Shown here in pieces: positions 8,118 to 17,925 of a DNA stretch of 64,000 nucleotides; positions within the stretch are counted from its first letter, which is position 1, and the number at the start of each line of letters is the position of its first letter. A program made the translations under genes and the position numbers. A model generated the notes under the pieces. The model saw only the letters and a program-made list of their open reading frames with translations, searched no databases and was not told where the DNA came from. Origin of the DNA: Fulvivirga ligni (GTDB lineage: Bacteria; Bacteroidota; Bacteroidia; Cytophagales; Cyclobacteriaceae); NCBI RefSeq assembly GCF_021389935.1, contig NZ_CP089979.1, forward strand, positions 3,391,001 to 3,455,000, given 5' to 3'.

Positions 8118-9995
8118 ATGAAGAAGATCGATAAAGTAATACTTACCTCATTTCTGGGGCCTTTTATACTTACATTTTTAGTAGTTGTTTTCATTCTACT
8201 AACCCAGCATATGCTCAAATATTTCGATGATATTGTGGGCAAAGACCTGGGAGGAGACGTATTAGGACAGCTATTTTTCTATTTTGCGGTGTTCATGACA
8301 CCTACGGCCATCCCTCTGGCTGTCTTGCTATCGTCTCTCATGACCTTTGGTAATCTCGGTGAACATTTTGAGCTTACTGCCATCAAAAGTGCAGGTATTT
8401 CTTTGTTAAGAGCACTTCTTCCAATATTTGTTTTTGTATTAGGACTCACCGTATTAGCCTTTTATTCCAATAATTACTTTGTGCCTAAAGCAGCCCTAGA
8501 AGCATATAGTCTTCTTTATGATATCAAACAGAAAAAGCCAGCACTAGAGCTTAAAGAGGGAGCTTTTTATAACGGAATACCGAATTTTAGCATCAAGGTA
8601 AATAAGAAATACGAAGACGGTAAAACCATTGAAGATGTGATGATCTATGATCATAGAGGTAAAAATGGTAATAAGAACGTGATCCTGGCAGATTCAGGTT
8701 TAATGTATACCGTGCACAATGATCAGTACTTGAAGCTGGAGCTCTTTAGAGGAAACGAATACGCAGAAGGTAGCAGTGATACTGAAGGTGGGATGAAATC
8801 CAATAAGGAAACCTTTAGGAGGGCTCAATTCGGTCGTAGTGAATTTGTGCTGGATCTTTCAAGCTTTAATCTGGATAGAACGGATAAAGACCTTTTCAAG
8901 AGTAACAGGATAATGAGAAATCTCTCTGAGCTAGTTACTGATGTAGACTCGGTAGAGAATAACATCCTGGAGAAGAAACTACAAGTATATGCGGAAGCAC
9001 CTTACTCTTTCTACTACCACATGAGAGATAGTGCAGTAGCAATGCCTAAATACTTGAGAGAGTTTAAGGTGTATTCAGATTCTGTACAGAAAGTAGAGCA
9101 GGAGTTAGCCATGTTAGAAGCTAATCGTAGAGATAGTATTAACAGGGCGGAGAGTGAGGTCCATGAAAATACCTCCGAAAAAATGGTAAGGCTTGAAAAA
9201 GAGAAGATGGCCCAGAGAGAGAAAGACCTTACTAAGAAAACTTCAAGCAAATCCAGCTCTGACAAAAAGCCTGAGAAGATAAAACCTGTAGTGAAAAAGA
9301 ATACTAAAGTCTCTCCTAAGGCTACTGAGCAGGTGGCAAAGAAAAATGATTCTAAAAATGTAATTACCAAGGATAAGCTAGCGAAGGCAAAGCAGGAAAA
9401 AGAGCTTATCATTAACAATAAAGTAGAGACAGCTATACAGGAGATAAAGTCAGATTCTGTAGAGCAAGATTCAGTGATCACCAAAGAAGCCATTGTAAAT
9501 CAATTGATGGCTAAAGAATTAAGCCGTGATGATAGAGACTCTGATGGTATTCTGGAAACAGCATTGAATATGGTGAGACAAACCAAAAGTAAGATTCAAG
9601 CTAACAATACTAGAATTGAGCGTCTTAACTATGAGAAGAATGTATATGAAATTCAGTGGCATAAGATATTAGCTAATTCTGCGGCATGTATTATCATGTT
9701 CTTAATAGGAGCACCTTTGGGTTCTATTATTAAAAGAGGTGGACTTGGCTTCCCTGTACTTATATCTATTTTCTTCTTTATAGTTTATTATGTAATGAGT
9801 ATGGTAGGAGAGAAGTGGGCCAAGCAAGATATCATCGATCCTGTTTATGGCTTGTGGGCGGCAAATGCCATTTTGCTGCCAATAGGACTCTTCTTTTTAA
9901 GACAAGCGCGAAATGATGCCAGACTGTTTGATGCCGACTTCTATAATGTGGCTATCGACAAAGTGAAGAACTGGTATAGCAAGTTTAAAAAATAG
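8118..9995 (+). CDS. LptF/LptG-family lipopolysaccharide export permease
   Basis: A 625-residue YjgP/YjgQ family permease, the inner-membrane part of the ABC system that extracts lipopolysaccharide and passes it to the periplasmic bridge. N-terminal helices lie at about residues 10-35, 50-75 and 95-120; C-terminal helices between about 535 and 610 include APLGSIIKRGGLGFPV. The E. coli proteins are about 360 residues. The extra length is a long, highly charged Lys/Ser/Glu-rich segment (about 320-480), probably periplasmic and disordered or coiled-coil. Whether it plays the LptF or LptG role cannot be told, since only one copy is here. Confidence 0.9.
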   Translation: MKKIDKVILTSFLGPFILTFLVVVFILLTQHMLKYFDDIVGKDLGGDVLGQLFFYFAVFMTPTAIPLAVLLSSLMTFGNLGEHFELTAIKSAGISLLRALLPIFVFVLGLTVLAFYSNNYFVPKAALEAYSLLYDIKQKKPALELKEGAFYNGIPNFSIKVNKKYEDGKTIEDVMIYDHRGKNGNKNVILADSGLMYTVHNDQYLKLELFRGNEYAEGSSDTEGGMKSNKETFRRAQFGRSEFVLDLSSFNLDRTDKDLFKSNRIMRNLSELVTDVDSVENNILEKKLQVYAEAPYSFYYHMRDSAVAMPKYLREFKVYSDSVQKVEQELAMLEANRRDSINRAESEVHENTSEKMVRLEKEKMAQREKDLTKKTSSKSSSDKKPEKIKPVVKKNTKVSPKATEQVAKKNDSKNVITKDKLAKAKQEKELIINNKVETAIQEIKSDSVEQDSVITKEAIVNQLMAKELSRDDRDSDGILETALNMVRQTKSKIQANNTRIERLNYEKNVYEIQWHKILANSAACIIMFLIGAPLGSIIKRGGLGFPVLISIFFFIVYYVMSMVGEKWAKQDIIDPVYGLWAANAILLPIGLFFLRQARNDARLFDADFYNVAIDKVKNWYSKFKK

Positions 9996-10014
9996 GTTCT
10001 GCTGAATATTTTAG

Positions 10015-10045
10015 TTTGATAATAATAAATTACTTAATACCTTTG
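10015..10045 (+). promoter_or_regulatory. Bacteroidetes sigma-A promoter of rpsO
   Basis: TTTG (10015-10018), 19-nt spacer, TACCTTTG (10038-10045), 34 nt before the rpsO start codon. It is a textbook match to the Bacteroidetes housekeeping promoter. Confidence 0.75.
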
Positions 10046-10079
10046 CGCTTTCATTTTAAACAATAAAATTTAACTAAGC

Positions 10080-10355
10080 ATGTATTTACCAAGCGAGAAG
10101 AAACAAGAGTTGTTTGAAAATCATGGTCGGTTAAAGTCAAAAACTGATACTGGTTCTCCAGAAGCTCAGATTGCACTTTTTACCTACAGGATTACTCATC
10201 TAACTGAACACATGAAGAAAAACAAGAAAGACTACTCTACACAGCAGGGTCTTTTGAAGTTAGTAGGTAAGAGAAGAAAATTATTGAACTTCTTACACAA
10301 AACAGATATTACAAGGTACAGAGCAGTACTTGCCGATCTGAACTTAAGAAAGTAA
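10080..10355 (+). CDS. rpsO: 30S ribosomal protein S15
   Basis: A 91-residue ribosomal protein uS15, which binds the central domain of 16S rRNA early in small-subunit assembly. The family signature is clear: [21 protein letters not shown] near residues 24-45 and [11 protein letters not shown] near 62-72. The length is normal. It sits just before pnp, as in many bacteria, but here a strong terminator follows it, so pnp is probably transcribed partly on its own. Confidence 0.98.
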   Translation: MYLPSEKKQELFENHGRLKSKTDTGSPEAQIALFTYRITHLTEHMKKNKKDYSTQQGLLKLVGKRRKLLNFLHKTDITRYRAVLADLNLRK

Positions 10356-10362
10356 AAACTAC

Positions 10363-10391
10363 AAAAAGGGAATCCTACGATTCCCTTTTTT
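10363..10391 (+). terminator. Rho-independent terminator after rpsO
   Basis: A perfect 12-bp stem (10363-10374 with 10379-10390) around a CTAC loop, made of AAAAAGGGAATC and its complement, ending in a T-run. It lies 8 nt after the rpsO stop. Confidence 0.88.
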
Positions 10392-10468
10392 CACTTAAAA
10401 GGTGTAACTTTCCACCACTGCGCCCGCCCAACGCACCCCTAATTTTTGAAATTTTTTATACAACAAAT

Positions 10469-12598
10469 ATGCAATTAAACGTAATTACAAAAACAATTAA
10501 TTTACCCGATGGGAGATCCATAACTATAGAGACAGGAAAACTCGCAAAACAAGCTGACGGGTCTGTGGTAGTAAGAATGGGTGACACAATGTTGCTCGCT
10601 ACTGTTGTTTCTAAACCTGAAGCTGGTGAAGGTGTAGACTTTTTACCTTTATCAGTTGACTACCAGGAAAAATTCGCCTCTTCTGGTAAAATACCTGGAG
10701 GTTTCCTTAAAAGAGAAGGAAAGCTTTCAGATTACGAAGTACTCATTAGTAGATTGGTAGATAGAGCTATCAGACCAATGTTTAATGATGATTACCATGC
10801 AGATACTCAAATAGCTATATCTTTAATCTCAGGAGATCCTGATGCGTTGCCAGATGCATTAGCTGCCCTTGCAGCATCTTCTGCGCTTATGGTGTCTGAT
10901 ATACCTTTTAACGGACCTATCTCTGAAGTAAGAGTAGCTCGTGTAAATGGTGAGTTTGTAGTTAACCCTACTATGGCTCAAAATGCTGAAGGTGACATGG
11001 ACCTAATCGTGGCCGCTACTATGGATAACATCCTTATGGTAGAAGGTGAGATGAAGCAGGTTTCTGAAGATGAGATGCTAGAGGCTATTAAAGTAGCTCA
11101 TGAAGCTATTAAAGAGCATTGTAAAGTACAGTTAGAACTTCAGGAAGAAGTTGGTAAAACTGTAAAAAGAGAATATTGTCATGAAGTGAATGATGCTGAT
11201 CTTGAAAAAAGAATGCATGATGAGCTTTATGAAAAAGTATATGAAATAGCTAAAACTCCTAATGATAAGCATGCAAGATCAGAAGGTTTCTCTAAAGTAT
11301 ACGATGAGTTTATTGAAAGCTTACCTGAAGATGCTGAGTTAGATGCTACTATGTTATCTCGTTACTTTAAGTCTATTAAGAAAGAGGCTTGTCGTAACCT
11401 GGTACTAAACGAAACTACAAGACTAGATGGTAGAGCTCTAAATCAAGTGAGACCTATCTGGACTGAAGTAAATTACCTTCCTGCTACTCACGGTTCTGCA
11501 GTATTCACCAGAGGTGAAACTCAGTCGTTAACCACTGTAACGCTTGGTACCAAAATGGACGAGCAGCTTATAGATGGAGCTATGTACGAAGGATCAAACA
11601 AATTCATGCTTCACTATAACTTCCCTGCATTCAGTACAGGAGAGGTAAGACCTAACAGAGGTCCTGGTCGTAGAGAAGTAGGACACGGAAACTTGGCTTG
11701 GAGAGCTTTGAAAGAAGTACTTCCTGCTGAGAATACTTATACTATCAGAGTTGTTTCTGATATCTTAGAATCAAACGGATCTTCTTCAATGGCTACTGTA
11801 TGTGCTGGTTCATTAGCACTTATGGATGCTGGTATTCAAATAGAGGCTCCTGTTTCTGGTATCGCTATGGGTATGATCTCTGATAGCAAGACTGGAAAAT
11901 TCGCAATCCTTTCTGATATCCTTGGAGACGAAGATCACTTAGGTGATATGGACTTCAAAGTAACTGGTACTGAAAAAGGTATTACAGCTACTCAGATGGA
12001 TATTAAAGTAGACGGACTTTCTTATGAGGTTTTGAAGCAGGCACTAGAGCAAGCCAGAGATGGAAGACTTCACATTCTTAATGAAATGAAGAAAACCATA
12101 TCTGCTCCTAATGCAGACCTTAAGCCTAATGCTCCTCGTTCTGAAGTGATCATGATTGATAAGGATATGATTGGTGCTGTAATAGGACCTGGTGGTAAGG
12201 TTATTCAGGAAATCCAGAAAGAAACTGGTGCTACCATCGTTATTGAAGAAGTAGATAACAAAGGAAAAGTAAGTGTATTCGCAGTAAACGGAGATTCTAT
12301 GAACGAAGCTCTTAAGCGAATCAAAGCTATTGTAGCTCAACCTGAAGTAGGTGAGGTTTATGATGGAAAAGTAAAATCTATCATGCCATTCGGTGCTTTC
12401 ATTGAGTTCATGCCTGGAAAAGACGGTTTACTTCACATCTCCGAGATCAAGTGGGAAAGAGTAGAGAATATGGAAGGTGTAATGGAAGTAGGCGAAGAAG
12501 TTAAGGTCAAACTTGTTGACATTGACAAGAAAACGGGTAAATTTAGACTATCAAGAAAGGTTCTATTGCCAAAACCGGAGAAAAAAGAGGCTAAATAA
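10469..12598 (+). CDS. pnp: Polyribonucleotide nucleotidyltransferase (PNPase)
   Basis: A 709-residue PNPase, a 3'-to-5' phosphorolytic exoribonuclease in RNA turnover. Domain order is complete: RNase PH-like domain 1 (about 1-230, with FLKREGK), alpha-helical linker, RNase PH-like domain 2 (about 315-545, containing [13 protein letters not shown]), a KH domain (about 555-615, [12 protein letters not shown]) and an S1 domain (about 625-695, [18 protein letters not shown]). It follows rpsO, a conserved order. Nothing is missing. Confidence 0.98.
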   Translation: MQLNVITKTINLPDGRSITIETGKLAKQADGSVVVRMGDTMLLATVVSKPEAGEGVDFLPLSVDYQEKFASSGKIPGGFLKREGKLSDYEVLISRLVDRAIRPMFNDDYHADTQIAISLISGDPDALPDALAALAASSALMVSDIPFNGPISEVRVARVNGEFVVNPTMAQNAEGDMDLIVAATMDNILMVEGEMKQVSEDEMLEAIKVAHEAIKEHCKVQLELQEEVGKTVKREYCHEVNDADLEKRMHDELYEKVYEIAKTPNDKHARSEGFSKVYDEFIESLPEDAELDATMLSRYFKSIKKEACRNLVLNETTRLDGRALNQVRPIWTEVNYLPATHGSAVFTRGETQSLTTVTLGTKMDEQLIDGAMYEGSNKFMLHYNFPAFSTGEVRPNRGPGRREVGHGNLAWRALKEVLPAENTYTIRVVSDILESNGSSSMATVCAGSLALMDAGIQIEAPVSGIAMGMISDSKTGKFAILSDILGDEDHLGDMDFKVTGTEKGITATQMDIKVDGLSYEVLKQALEQARDGRLHILNEMKKTISAPNADLKPNAPRSEVIMIDKDMIGAVIGPGGKVIQEIQKETGATIVIEEVDNKGKVSVFAVNGDSMNEALKRIKAIVAQPEVGEVYDGKVKSIMPFGAFIEFMPGKDGLLHISEIKWERVENMEGVMEVGEEVKVKLVDIDKKTGKFRLSRKVLLPKPEKKEAK

Positions 12599-12695
12599 TA
12601 TTTTATTTAGTAAAAAATGCATGTTATTTGGAACTTATTCTTTTTAAATTGATGTTTTCTTAAAGGTCAACTAGTTATTAATCAACCCAACTTGC

Positions 12696-13559
12696 ATGAG
12701 ACAACTTAAGATTAGCAAGCAGATTACGAACAGGGAGAGTCAATCTCTAGATAAGTATTTGCAGGAAATCGGTAAAGTAGACTTACTAACACCTGATGAA
12801 GAGGTGGAACTAGCGCAGAGAATCCGAGAAGGAGATCAATTAGCGTTAGAAAAGCTTACTAAAGCCAACCTTAGATTTGTAGTTTCGGTAGCGAAACAAT
12901 ATCAAAACCAAGGTTTATCCCTCGGAGATCTTATCAATGAAGGTAATCTCGGGCTAATTAAAGCGGCTCAAAGATTTGACGAAACCAGAGGTTTCAAATT
13001 CATATCTTACGCAGTTTGGTGGATTAGACAATCAATTTTACAGGCTTTAGCTGAGCAGTCTCGTATTGTAAGGCTTCCGCTGAATAGAGTAGGTTCCCTA
13101 AACAAAATAAGCAAAACATTTTCTGAGCTAGAGCAAAAGTATGAGAGAGAGCCATCTCCCGACGAGCTAGCTGAAGTTCTAGAGGTAACTACTGCTGAGG
13201 TGGTAGATACCATGAAAATTTCAGGTAGACACGTTTCTATGGATGCTCCATTCGTACAAGGTGAAGAAAACAGTTTGCTTGATGTTTTAGAGAATGACTT
13301 GGATGAAACACCGGATTCTGAGTTAATGAATGATTCCCTAAGAAGAGAGGTGCAAAGAGCATTATCTACTCTTACGCAAAGAGAAGCTGATGTAATTACC
13401 CTTTACTTCGGTTTAAATGGAGAGCATTCTATGACTTTGGAAGAAATAGGTGAAAAATTTAATTTGACAAGAGAGCGTGTAAGGCAGATAAAGGAAAAAG
13501 CCATTAGACGCTTGAGACATACATCCAGAAGTAAGGCCTTGAAGCCTTATTTAGGATAA
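12696..13559 (+). CDS. rpoD: Primary RNA polymerase sigma factor (RpoD/SigA type)
   Basis: A 287-residue group 1 sigma factor, the length typical of Bacteroidetes, which lack the long region 1.1 of E. coli RpoD. Region 1.2 ([20 protein letters not shown]), region 2 ([20 protein letters not shown] followed by [10 protein letters not shown]), region 3 and the region 4.2 helix-turn-helix ([20 protein letters not shown]) are all intact. It would direct transcription from the TTTG-N20-TAnnTTTG promoters visible elsewhere in this window. It has a 97-nt leader gap after pnp and its own strong terminator. Confidence 0.96.
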   Translation: MRQLKISKQITNRESQSLDKYLQEIGKVDLLTPDEEVELAQRIREGDQLALEKLTKANLRFVVSVAKQYQNQGLSLGDLINEGNLGLIKAAQRFDETRGFKFISYAVWWIRQSILQALAEQSRIVRLPLNRVGSLNKISKTFSELEQKYEREPSPDELAEVLEVTTAEVVDTMKISGRHVSMDAPFVQGEENSLLDVLENDLDETPDSELMNDSLRREVQRALSTLTQREADVITLYFGLNGEHSMTLEEIGEKFNLTRERVRQIKEKAIRRLRHTSRSKALKPYLG

Positions 13560-13584
13560 CTATCATCAGATAGTAAAAATCAAT

Positions 13585-13628
13585 CAGGCCTCATCATGAA
13601 ATATACTATGATGAGGCCTGTTTTTTTT
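13585..13628 (+). terminator. Rho-independent terminator after rpoD
   Basis: A 13-bp perfect stem (13585-13597 with 13608-13620, CAGGCCTCATCAT and its complement), a 10-nt loop and eight T residues. It lies 26 nt after the rpoD stop. Confidence 0.93.
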
Positions 13629-13732
13629 ATATTTGTAGTGTCTAAGACAAAGAGCAATGTTCATGAACTAAATCAAGAAACCTGAACTTTGTCATTGGCG
13701 TTAATAAAATTGAATATAACAGAAGATAGATA

Positions 13733-14680
13733 ATGAATCAAGAACAAGCGAGAGTACTAATAATTGGATCAGGACCTTCAGGTTATACAGCAGCCATTTA
13801 CGCAGCCAGGGCAGGTTTGAGCCCTATAATGGTTACTGGCGGACAGCCTGGTGGACAGTTAACTACCACAAATGATGTTGAGAATTACCCAGGTTATCCT
13901 GATGGGATAAATGGACCTCAAATGATGGTAGACTTCCAGAAGCAGGCGGAAAGATTCGGTACAGACATTCGCTATGGTCAGGTTACATCAGTAGATTTTT
14001 CTGGTTATCCTCATAAAGCTGTAGTGGATGATAAGTATGAGATCATTGCAGAGTCTGTAATTATCTCTACAGGTGCCAGTGCTAAATATTTAGGTCTGCC
14101 TTCAGAAGAGAAATACTATAACAAAGGTGTTTCTGCGTGTGCTGTATGCGATGGTTTCTTTTATAGAGGTAAAACTGTAGCCGTAGTAGGTGGTGGAGAT
14201 ACAGCAGCTGAAGAAGCTACTTATTTAGCTAACCTATGTCCTAAAGTTTACCTTTTGGTAAGAAGAGATGAGATGAGAGCTTCTCAAATCATGCAGAACA
14301 GAGTAGAAAAGGCAGAGAATATTGAAATCCTTTGGAATACCGAAACGGATGAGATCTTAGGGGATGAAGATTCAGTTACTGGAATGAGAGTGTTGAACAA
14401 TGCTACTGGGGAGAAGAGAGATATCGATATTGACGGTTTCTTCGTGGCTATTGGTCATCAGCCGAATACTGATATTTTCAAGGATTATCTTGAAATGGAT
14501 GAGACAGGATACCTAAAAGTAATTCCTGGTACATCAAAGACAAATATCGAAGGTGTATTTGCCACAGGAGACGCCGCTGATAAAGTTTACAGACAAGCTG
14601 TTACTGCGGCAGGAACTGGCTGTATGGGAGCTTTAGATGCTGAAAAGTTCTTGTTGGCAAAAGAGATGAATGTAGTTTAA
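13733..14680 (+). CDS. trxB: Thioredoxin-disulfide reductase
   Basis: A 315-residue flavoenzyme that uses NADPH to reduce thioredoxin. Visible features: the FAD-binding GSGPSGYTAAIYAARAG near residue 12, the redox-active pair Cys136-Ala-Val-Cys139 in SACAVCDGFF, the NADPH-binding VVGGGDTAAEEA near 151, and the second FAD motif GVFATGDAAD near 278. Length and order are normal for low-molecular-weight thioredoxin reductases. It is a single gene closed by a strong hairpin. Confidence 0.97.
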   Translation: MNQEQARVLIIGSGPSGYTAAIYAARAGLSPIMVTGGQPGGQLTTTNDVENYPGYPDGINGPQMMVDFQKQAERFGTDIRYGQVTSVDFSGYPHKAVVDDKYEIIAESVIISTGASAKYLGLPSEEKYYNKGVSACAVCDGFFYRGKTVAVVGGGDTAAEEATYLANLCPKVYLLVRRDEMRASQIMQNRVEKAENIEILWNTETDEILGDEDSVTGMRVLNNATGEKRDIDIDGFFVAIGHQPNTDIFKDYLEMDETGYLKVIPGTSKTNIEGVFATGDAADKVYRQAVTAAGTGCMGALDAEKFLLAKEMNVV

Positions 14681-14703
14681 GAAACGATTACATACCAAAT
14701 AAG

Positions 14704-14737
14704 AAAAGGCTGCCATCGAAAGATGGCAGCCTTTTTT
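14704..14737 (+). terminator. Bidirectional terminator between trxB and hbd
   Basis: A 14-bp perfect stem (14704-14717 with 14722-14735) capped by a GAAA tetraloop, with A and T runs on the two flanks. It stands between the convergent genes trxB and 3-hydroxyacyl-CoA dehydrogenase and could serve both. Confidence 0.92.
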
Positions 14738-14756
14738 CGTTTAGATCAGTCTCGTC

Positions 14757-15647
14757 TTATTTCTTGAATCTATCAGCTACCACTAAATCTTTAGTGCCGT
14801 GATTCCATGAGTAAAAACCACTTCCGGATTTTACACCTTTATGGCCAGCCTGTACCATATTCACTAGTAGCGGGCACGGAGCATATTTTGGATTACCTAA
14901 TCCTTCATGAAGCACATGAAGAATGGATAGGCATACATCTAAGCCAATAAAATCAGCCAATTGTAATGGACCCATAGGGTGAGCCATTCCGAGTTTCATT
15001 ACTGTGTCTATCTCTTCTACACCAGCTACACCTTCAAAAAGACTGTATATGGCCTCATTGATCATCGGCATTAAAATACGGTTAGCTACAAAGCCCGGAT
15101 AATCATTTACCTCTACAGGTACCTTGCTAAGCTTTTTGGAGAGCTCCATTACGATAGTCGTAGTTTCATTAGATGTATTGTAGCCTCTGATTACCTCTAC
15201 CAGCTTCATTACTGGTACAGGGTTCATAAAATGCATGCCTATGACTTTGTCTGAGCGTTTAGTTACGGCTGCTATTTTAGTGATGGAAATAGAGGAGGTG
15301 TTGGTGGCTAAAATGGTATTAGGTCCACAGATCTCATCCAGGTTTTTGAAAATCTTCAGTTTAAGGTCAGTGTTTTCAGTAGCCGCTTCCACCACCAAAT
15401 CCACATCTTTTACGCCTGCTTCTGTTTCGGTAAAAGTGGTCAGGTTTTTTAGAGTGCTTTCCTTCTCCGCTTCAGTGATTAATTCTTTCTTTATTTGTCT
15501 ATCCAGGTTCTTCTCTATGGTGGCCAGCGCTTTAGATAAAGCATCAGCAGAAAGGTCTATTAAAGAAACCTGATAGCCATGTTGTGCAAAAACATGAGCT
15601 ATACCATTTCCCATAGTTCCAGATCCTATTACAGCAATTTTATTCAT
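14757..15647 (-). CDS. hbd: 3-hydroxybutyryl-CoA dehydrogenase
   Basis: A 296-residue NAD(P)-dependent 3-hydroxyacyl-CoA dehydrogenase, which interconverts 3-hydroxybutyryl-CoA and acetoacetyl-CoA in fatty acid or butanoate metabolism. N-terminal Rossmann motif IGSGTMGNGIAHVFAQHG at residue 7; catalytic His in GMHFMNPVPVMKLVEVI; C-terminal dimerisation domain with DYPGFVANRILMP and GLAHP-like KLGMAHPMGPLQLADFIGL. It is a stand-alone single-domain enzyme, not a FadB-like fusion. It is monocistronic, convergent with trxB. Confidence 0.94.
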   Translation of the reverse strand: MNKIAVIGSGTMGNGIAHVFAQHGYQVSLIDLSADALSKALATIEKNLDRQIKKELITEAEKESTLKNLTTFTETEAGVKDVDLVVEAATENTDLKLKIFKNLDEICGPNTILATNTSSISITKIAAVTKRSDKVIGMHFMNPVPVMKLVEVIRGYNTSNETTTIVMELSKKLSKVPVEVNDYPGFVANRILMPMINEAIYSLFEGVAGVEEIDTVMKLGMAHPMGPLQLADFIGLDVCLSILHVLHEGLGNPKYAPCPLLVNMVQAGHKGVKSGSGFYSWNHGTKDLVVADRFKK

Positions 15648-15767
15648 GAGTTTGTATTGTTTGAATGTTCACTTCATCAAATATAGGCAACAATTACTTG
15701 TTTATGCTCTCGAACAATGAATGCTTCATAATGGTTACTTAATCTGTCAAAACAAATCCTTAAAACT

Positions 15768-16184
15768 ATGCTTAAAGAATTCAAAAAGTTTATTTCCAGA
15801 GGTAACGTAGTAGAGCTGGGAGTAGGGCTAATCTTAGCTACCTATTTTGGTGCTATCGTGAAGTCATTTGTAGATGATATAGTCATGCCGCCTATAGGCC
15901 AATTAATCGCCGGGATTGATTTTTCGCAATTGAAGTACAAAATAGCGGAGCAAACCTTAGAGAATGGTACAGTGCAGCCTGTCACTATTAATTATGGAGT
16001 GTTTATCAATAATATAATCACCTTTTTTATTGTAGCTATGGCTGTATTTATGCTCACCAGAATCTATAATAACTTCCTGCAAAAGAAGAAACAAGAGCCT
16101 GCAGCAGCAGAGGCAGCACCTACCAGTCAGGAGCAGTTGTTAATGGAAATTAGAGATGCCATTAAACAGCAAAATAGTAAATAG
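15768..16184 (+). CDS. mscL: Large-conductance mechanosensitive channel MscL
   Basis: A 138-residue inner-membrane tension-gated channel that releases solutes on hypo-osmotic shock. The N-terminal helix and first transmembrane segment (MLKEFKKFISRGNVVELGVG) are characteristic, followed by FVDDIVMPPIGQL, a periplasmic loop, a second transmembrane helix (NIITFFIVAMAVFMLTRI) and a cytoplasmic helix with an Ala/Glu-rich linker. The length is normal. It is 34 nt upstream of the CvfB-like gene and may form an operon with it. Confidence 0.97.
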   Translation: MLKEFKKFISRGNVVELGVGLILATYFGAIVKSFVDDIVMPPIGQLIAGIDFSQLKYKIAEQTLENGTVQPVTINYGVFINNIITFFIVAMAVFMLTRIYNNFLQKKKQEPAAAEAAPTSQEQLLMEIRDAIKQQNSK

Positions 16185-16218
16185 GCATTACTCAAGAATC
16201 TTTTCTTAGCTTTGTAGC

Positions 16219-17046
16219 ATGGAGATAGGAAAGTTTTATGAATTAGAAGTAGTAAAAGAATTAGATTTTGGTGTTTATCTAAAATCTGATTTGGGAGAAA
16301 TACTACTTCCTATTAAATATGTACCTGAAAGTACCGAAATAGGAGATTTTCTGGAGGTCTTTATTCACAGAGACTCTGAAGATAGACTTTTGGCTACCAC
16401 CTTAAAACCAAAAGGTGTACTTGGTGACTTTGTGGCTTTAAAAGCCACACACATTACATTTCATGGGGCTTTCATGGACTGGGGCTTAGAAAAAGATTTG
16501 TTCGTACCTAAAAGCGAACAGCATATTCCGTTCAAAGAGGGCAACACTTATGTAGTGAAGATTTGTATGGATTATAAATCTGACCGTCTCATCGGTGTTT
16601 CAAAAATCAATACCTTCTTAAATAGTGACCATCAGGAAGATCTCACTGAAGGGGAGGAGGTTGATGTTCTTGTGTATGGAATATCAGACGTTGGTTATAA
16701 CGCCATTGTGAACCAGAGCTATAAAGGACTTATTTATAAAAACGAGGTCTTTGAGTCTGTAAAGGTAGGAACGGCTAAAAAAGGCTTTGTCAAAAAACTG
16801 AGGGAAGATGGTAAGATTGATCTCACACTGAATGCTCCTGGTGTTCAGGCTATTGATGCCAATAGTCAAACGGTATTGAATCAATTGAAACTGAGCAATG
16901 GTTATTTACCTTATCATGACAAATCAGATCCTGATGAGATAGTGGATGTGTTCAGTATGAGTAAGAAGGCCTTTAAAAAGGCTATAGGCTCATTATACAA
17001 AGAAAAGATCATAACTATAGATAACGACGGCATAAGGCTGGTATGA
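16219..17046 (+). CDS. CvfB-like S1 RNA-binding protein
   Basis: A 275-residue protein of the CvfB/YitL family. It appears to contain several S1-like OB folds (about residues 1-65, 65-135, 145-205) and a C-terminal winged-helix segment (VFSMSKKAFKKAIGSLYKEK) as in Staphylococcus CvfB, an RNA-binding regulator. The second unit carries the S1-type phrase GAFMDWGLEKDLFVP. A TAGCTTTG -7 match ends only 4 nt before the ATG, so if it is used the mRNA would be nearly leaderless; no clear -33 partner is seen. The next gene overlaps its stop by 4 nt. Confidence 0.85.
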   Translation: MEIGKFYELEVVKELDFGVYLKSDLGEILLPIKYVPESTEIGDFLEVFIHRDSEDRLLATTLKPKGVLGDFVALKATHITFHGAFMDWGLEKDLFVPKSEQHIPFKEGNTYVVKICMDYKSDRLIGVSKINTFLNSDHQEDLTEGEEVDVLVYGISDVGYNAIVNQSYKGLIYKNEVFESVKVGTAKKGFVKKLREDGKIDLTLNAPGVQAIDANSQTVLNQLKLSNGYLPYHDKSDPDEIVDVFSMSKKAFKKAIGSLYKEKIITIDNDGIRLV

Positions 17047-17435
17047 GGGCTTTAATCTGGGTGATGGGCATATGTGCCTTGATCTTCCTATCCCTATTTC
17101 TGCTTAAAGATGAAATTCGCCGACAGCTGCTTCCCAATGTTATAGCCGTTCAAACCAAAGGCAAGGCTAATATCCATGAGGTAAGAATAGATTGGACTCA
17201 TGAGGGAGCTCAGGATACGCTCATGATTTATAGAGCAGGTGAAGATGCGGGTGTTAATTTCGAAGCAGCAGGATGGAACACCTTTTTGTTGTATTATGAA
17301 AATAAAAGAGTGGGACAGTTTGACCAGTTTAAGACTTCGGCCATGCTACCCCACACTTATTTATTTGAAATTGATATAACTAAAAATGATTCAATTTATA
17401 CCAACCTTAAAATTGTTGGTGAAAATTCTAACTGA
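17043..17435 (+). CDS. Hypothetical single-pass membrane protein
   Basis: A 130-residue protein with one N-terminal transmembrane helix (about residues 4-20, signal-anchor type) and a soluble, probably periplasmic domain with alternating hydrophobic strands. I do not recognise a family. It is translationally coupled to the CvfB-like gene by an ATGA overlap, which makes it a credible gene. Its 3' end overlaps the convergent ArsC-like gene by 8 nt. Confidence 0.65.
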   Translation: MRALIWVMGICALIFLSLFLLKDEIRRQLLPNVIAVQTKGKANIHEVRIDWTHEGAQDTLMIYRAGEDAGVNFEAAGWNTFLLYYENKRVGQFDQFKTSAMLPHTYLFEIDITKNDSIYTNLKIVGENSN

Positions 17436-17856
17436 CGGTTCTGGGTCTTAAGTGCGGTGGTACTTTAAATGATCCTATGCTGTTCACTTCTAATCTGAGT
17501 ATATCTGTAGGTTTTTGGCACAAAATGGCCCTGTTGTGATATACTGCTATAGGAGCTTTAAGAAAATGAGGATTGTTGGTTAATACCTCCAGCCAACCAG
17601 ACATGGTAAAAGTGTTACCCCTTACTTTAGCCTGATATGCCGGGTTTGATTTGTCTAGAAGATCTTTAGGTCTCAGATTTAAAAGATTAACTACTTCTTT
17701 CCATAAGGTAGTAGTAAACCTCACATTTGCCAGGTTAATTTCATTGACATTGTTTGAGATAGATCTTGCATAGGCTCGGGTTTGTTTACTCGTGTTGCTA
17801 GTAGGGTCAAAATAAATTAGCAAGAGTTCATTGGGATGGAATTGTAAACTTCTCAT
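17428..17856 (-). CDS. ArsC/Spx-like thioredoxin-fold protein without catalytic cysteine
   Basis: A 142-residue protein with the outline of the ArsC/Spx family: an N-terminal strand LLIYFDPTSNTSKQTRAYA, a mid-domain phrase WKEVVNLLNLRPKDLLDK, and a C-terminal strand pair APIAVYHNRAILCQKPTDIL. The position where arsenate reductases have Cys (PxCxxC/S) carries Ser/Thr (PTSNTS), so classical arsenate reduction is not expected. It may act as a regulator or a binding protein, as Spx proteins do. The family call is by pattern recognition only. Confidence 0.65.
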   Translation of the reverse strand: MRSLQFHPNELLLIYFDPTSNTSKQTRAYARSISNNVNEINLANVRFTTTLWKEVVNLLNLRPKDLLDKSNPAYQAKVRGNTFTMSGWLEVLTNNPHFLKAPIAVYHNRAILCQKPTDILRLEVNSIGSFKVPPHLRPRTVS

Positions 17857-17925
17857 TAGCGTAACAGGTTAGTTATCCAAATAATATACTAAATTTTACG
17901 ATGAAGACCAAGTTTTATTTGGCTT

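Noticed and set aside
9014-9493. 159-codon minus-strand frame in the LptF/G gene
   Set aside because: It is the complement of the Lys/Ser/Glu-rich insertion, giving an artificial Ser/Leu/Phe-rich sequence.
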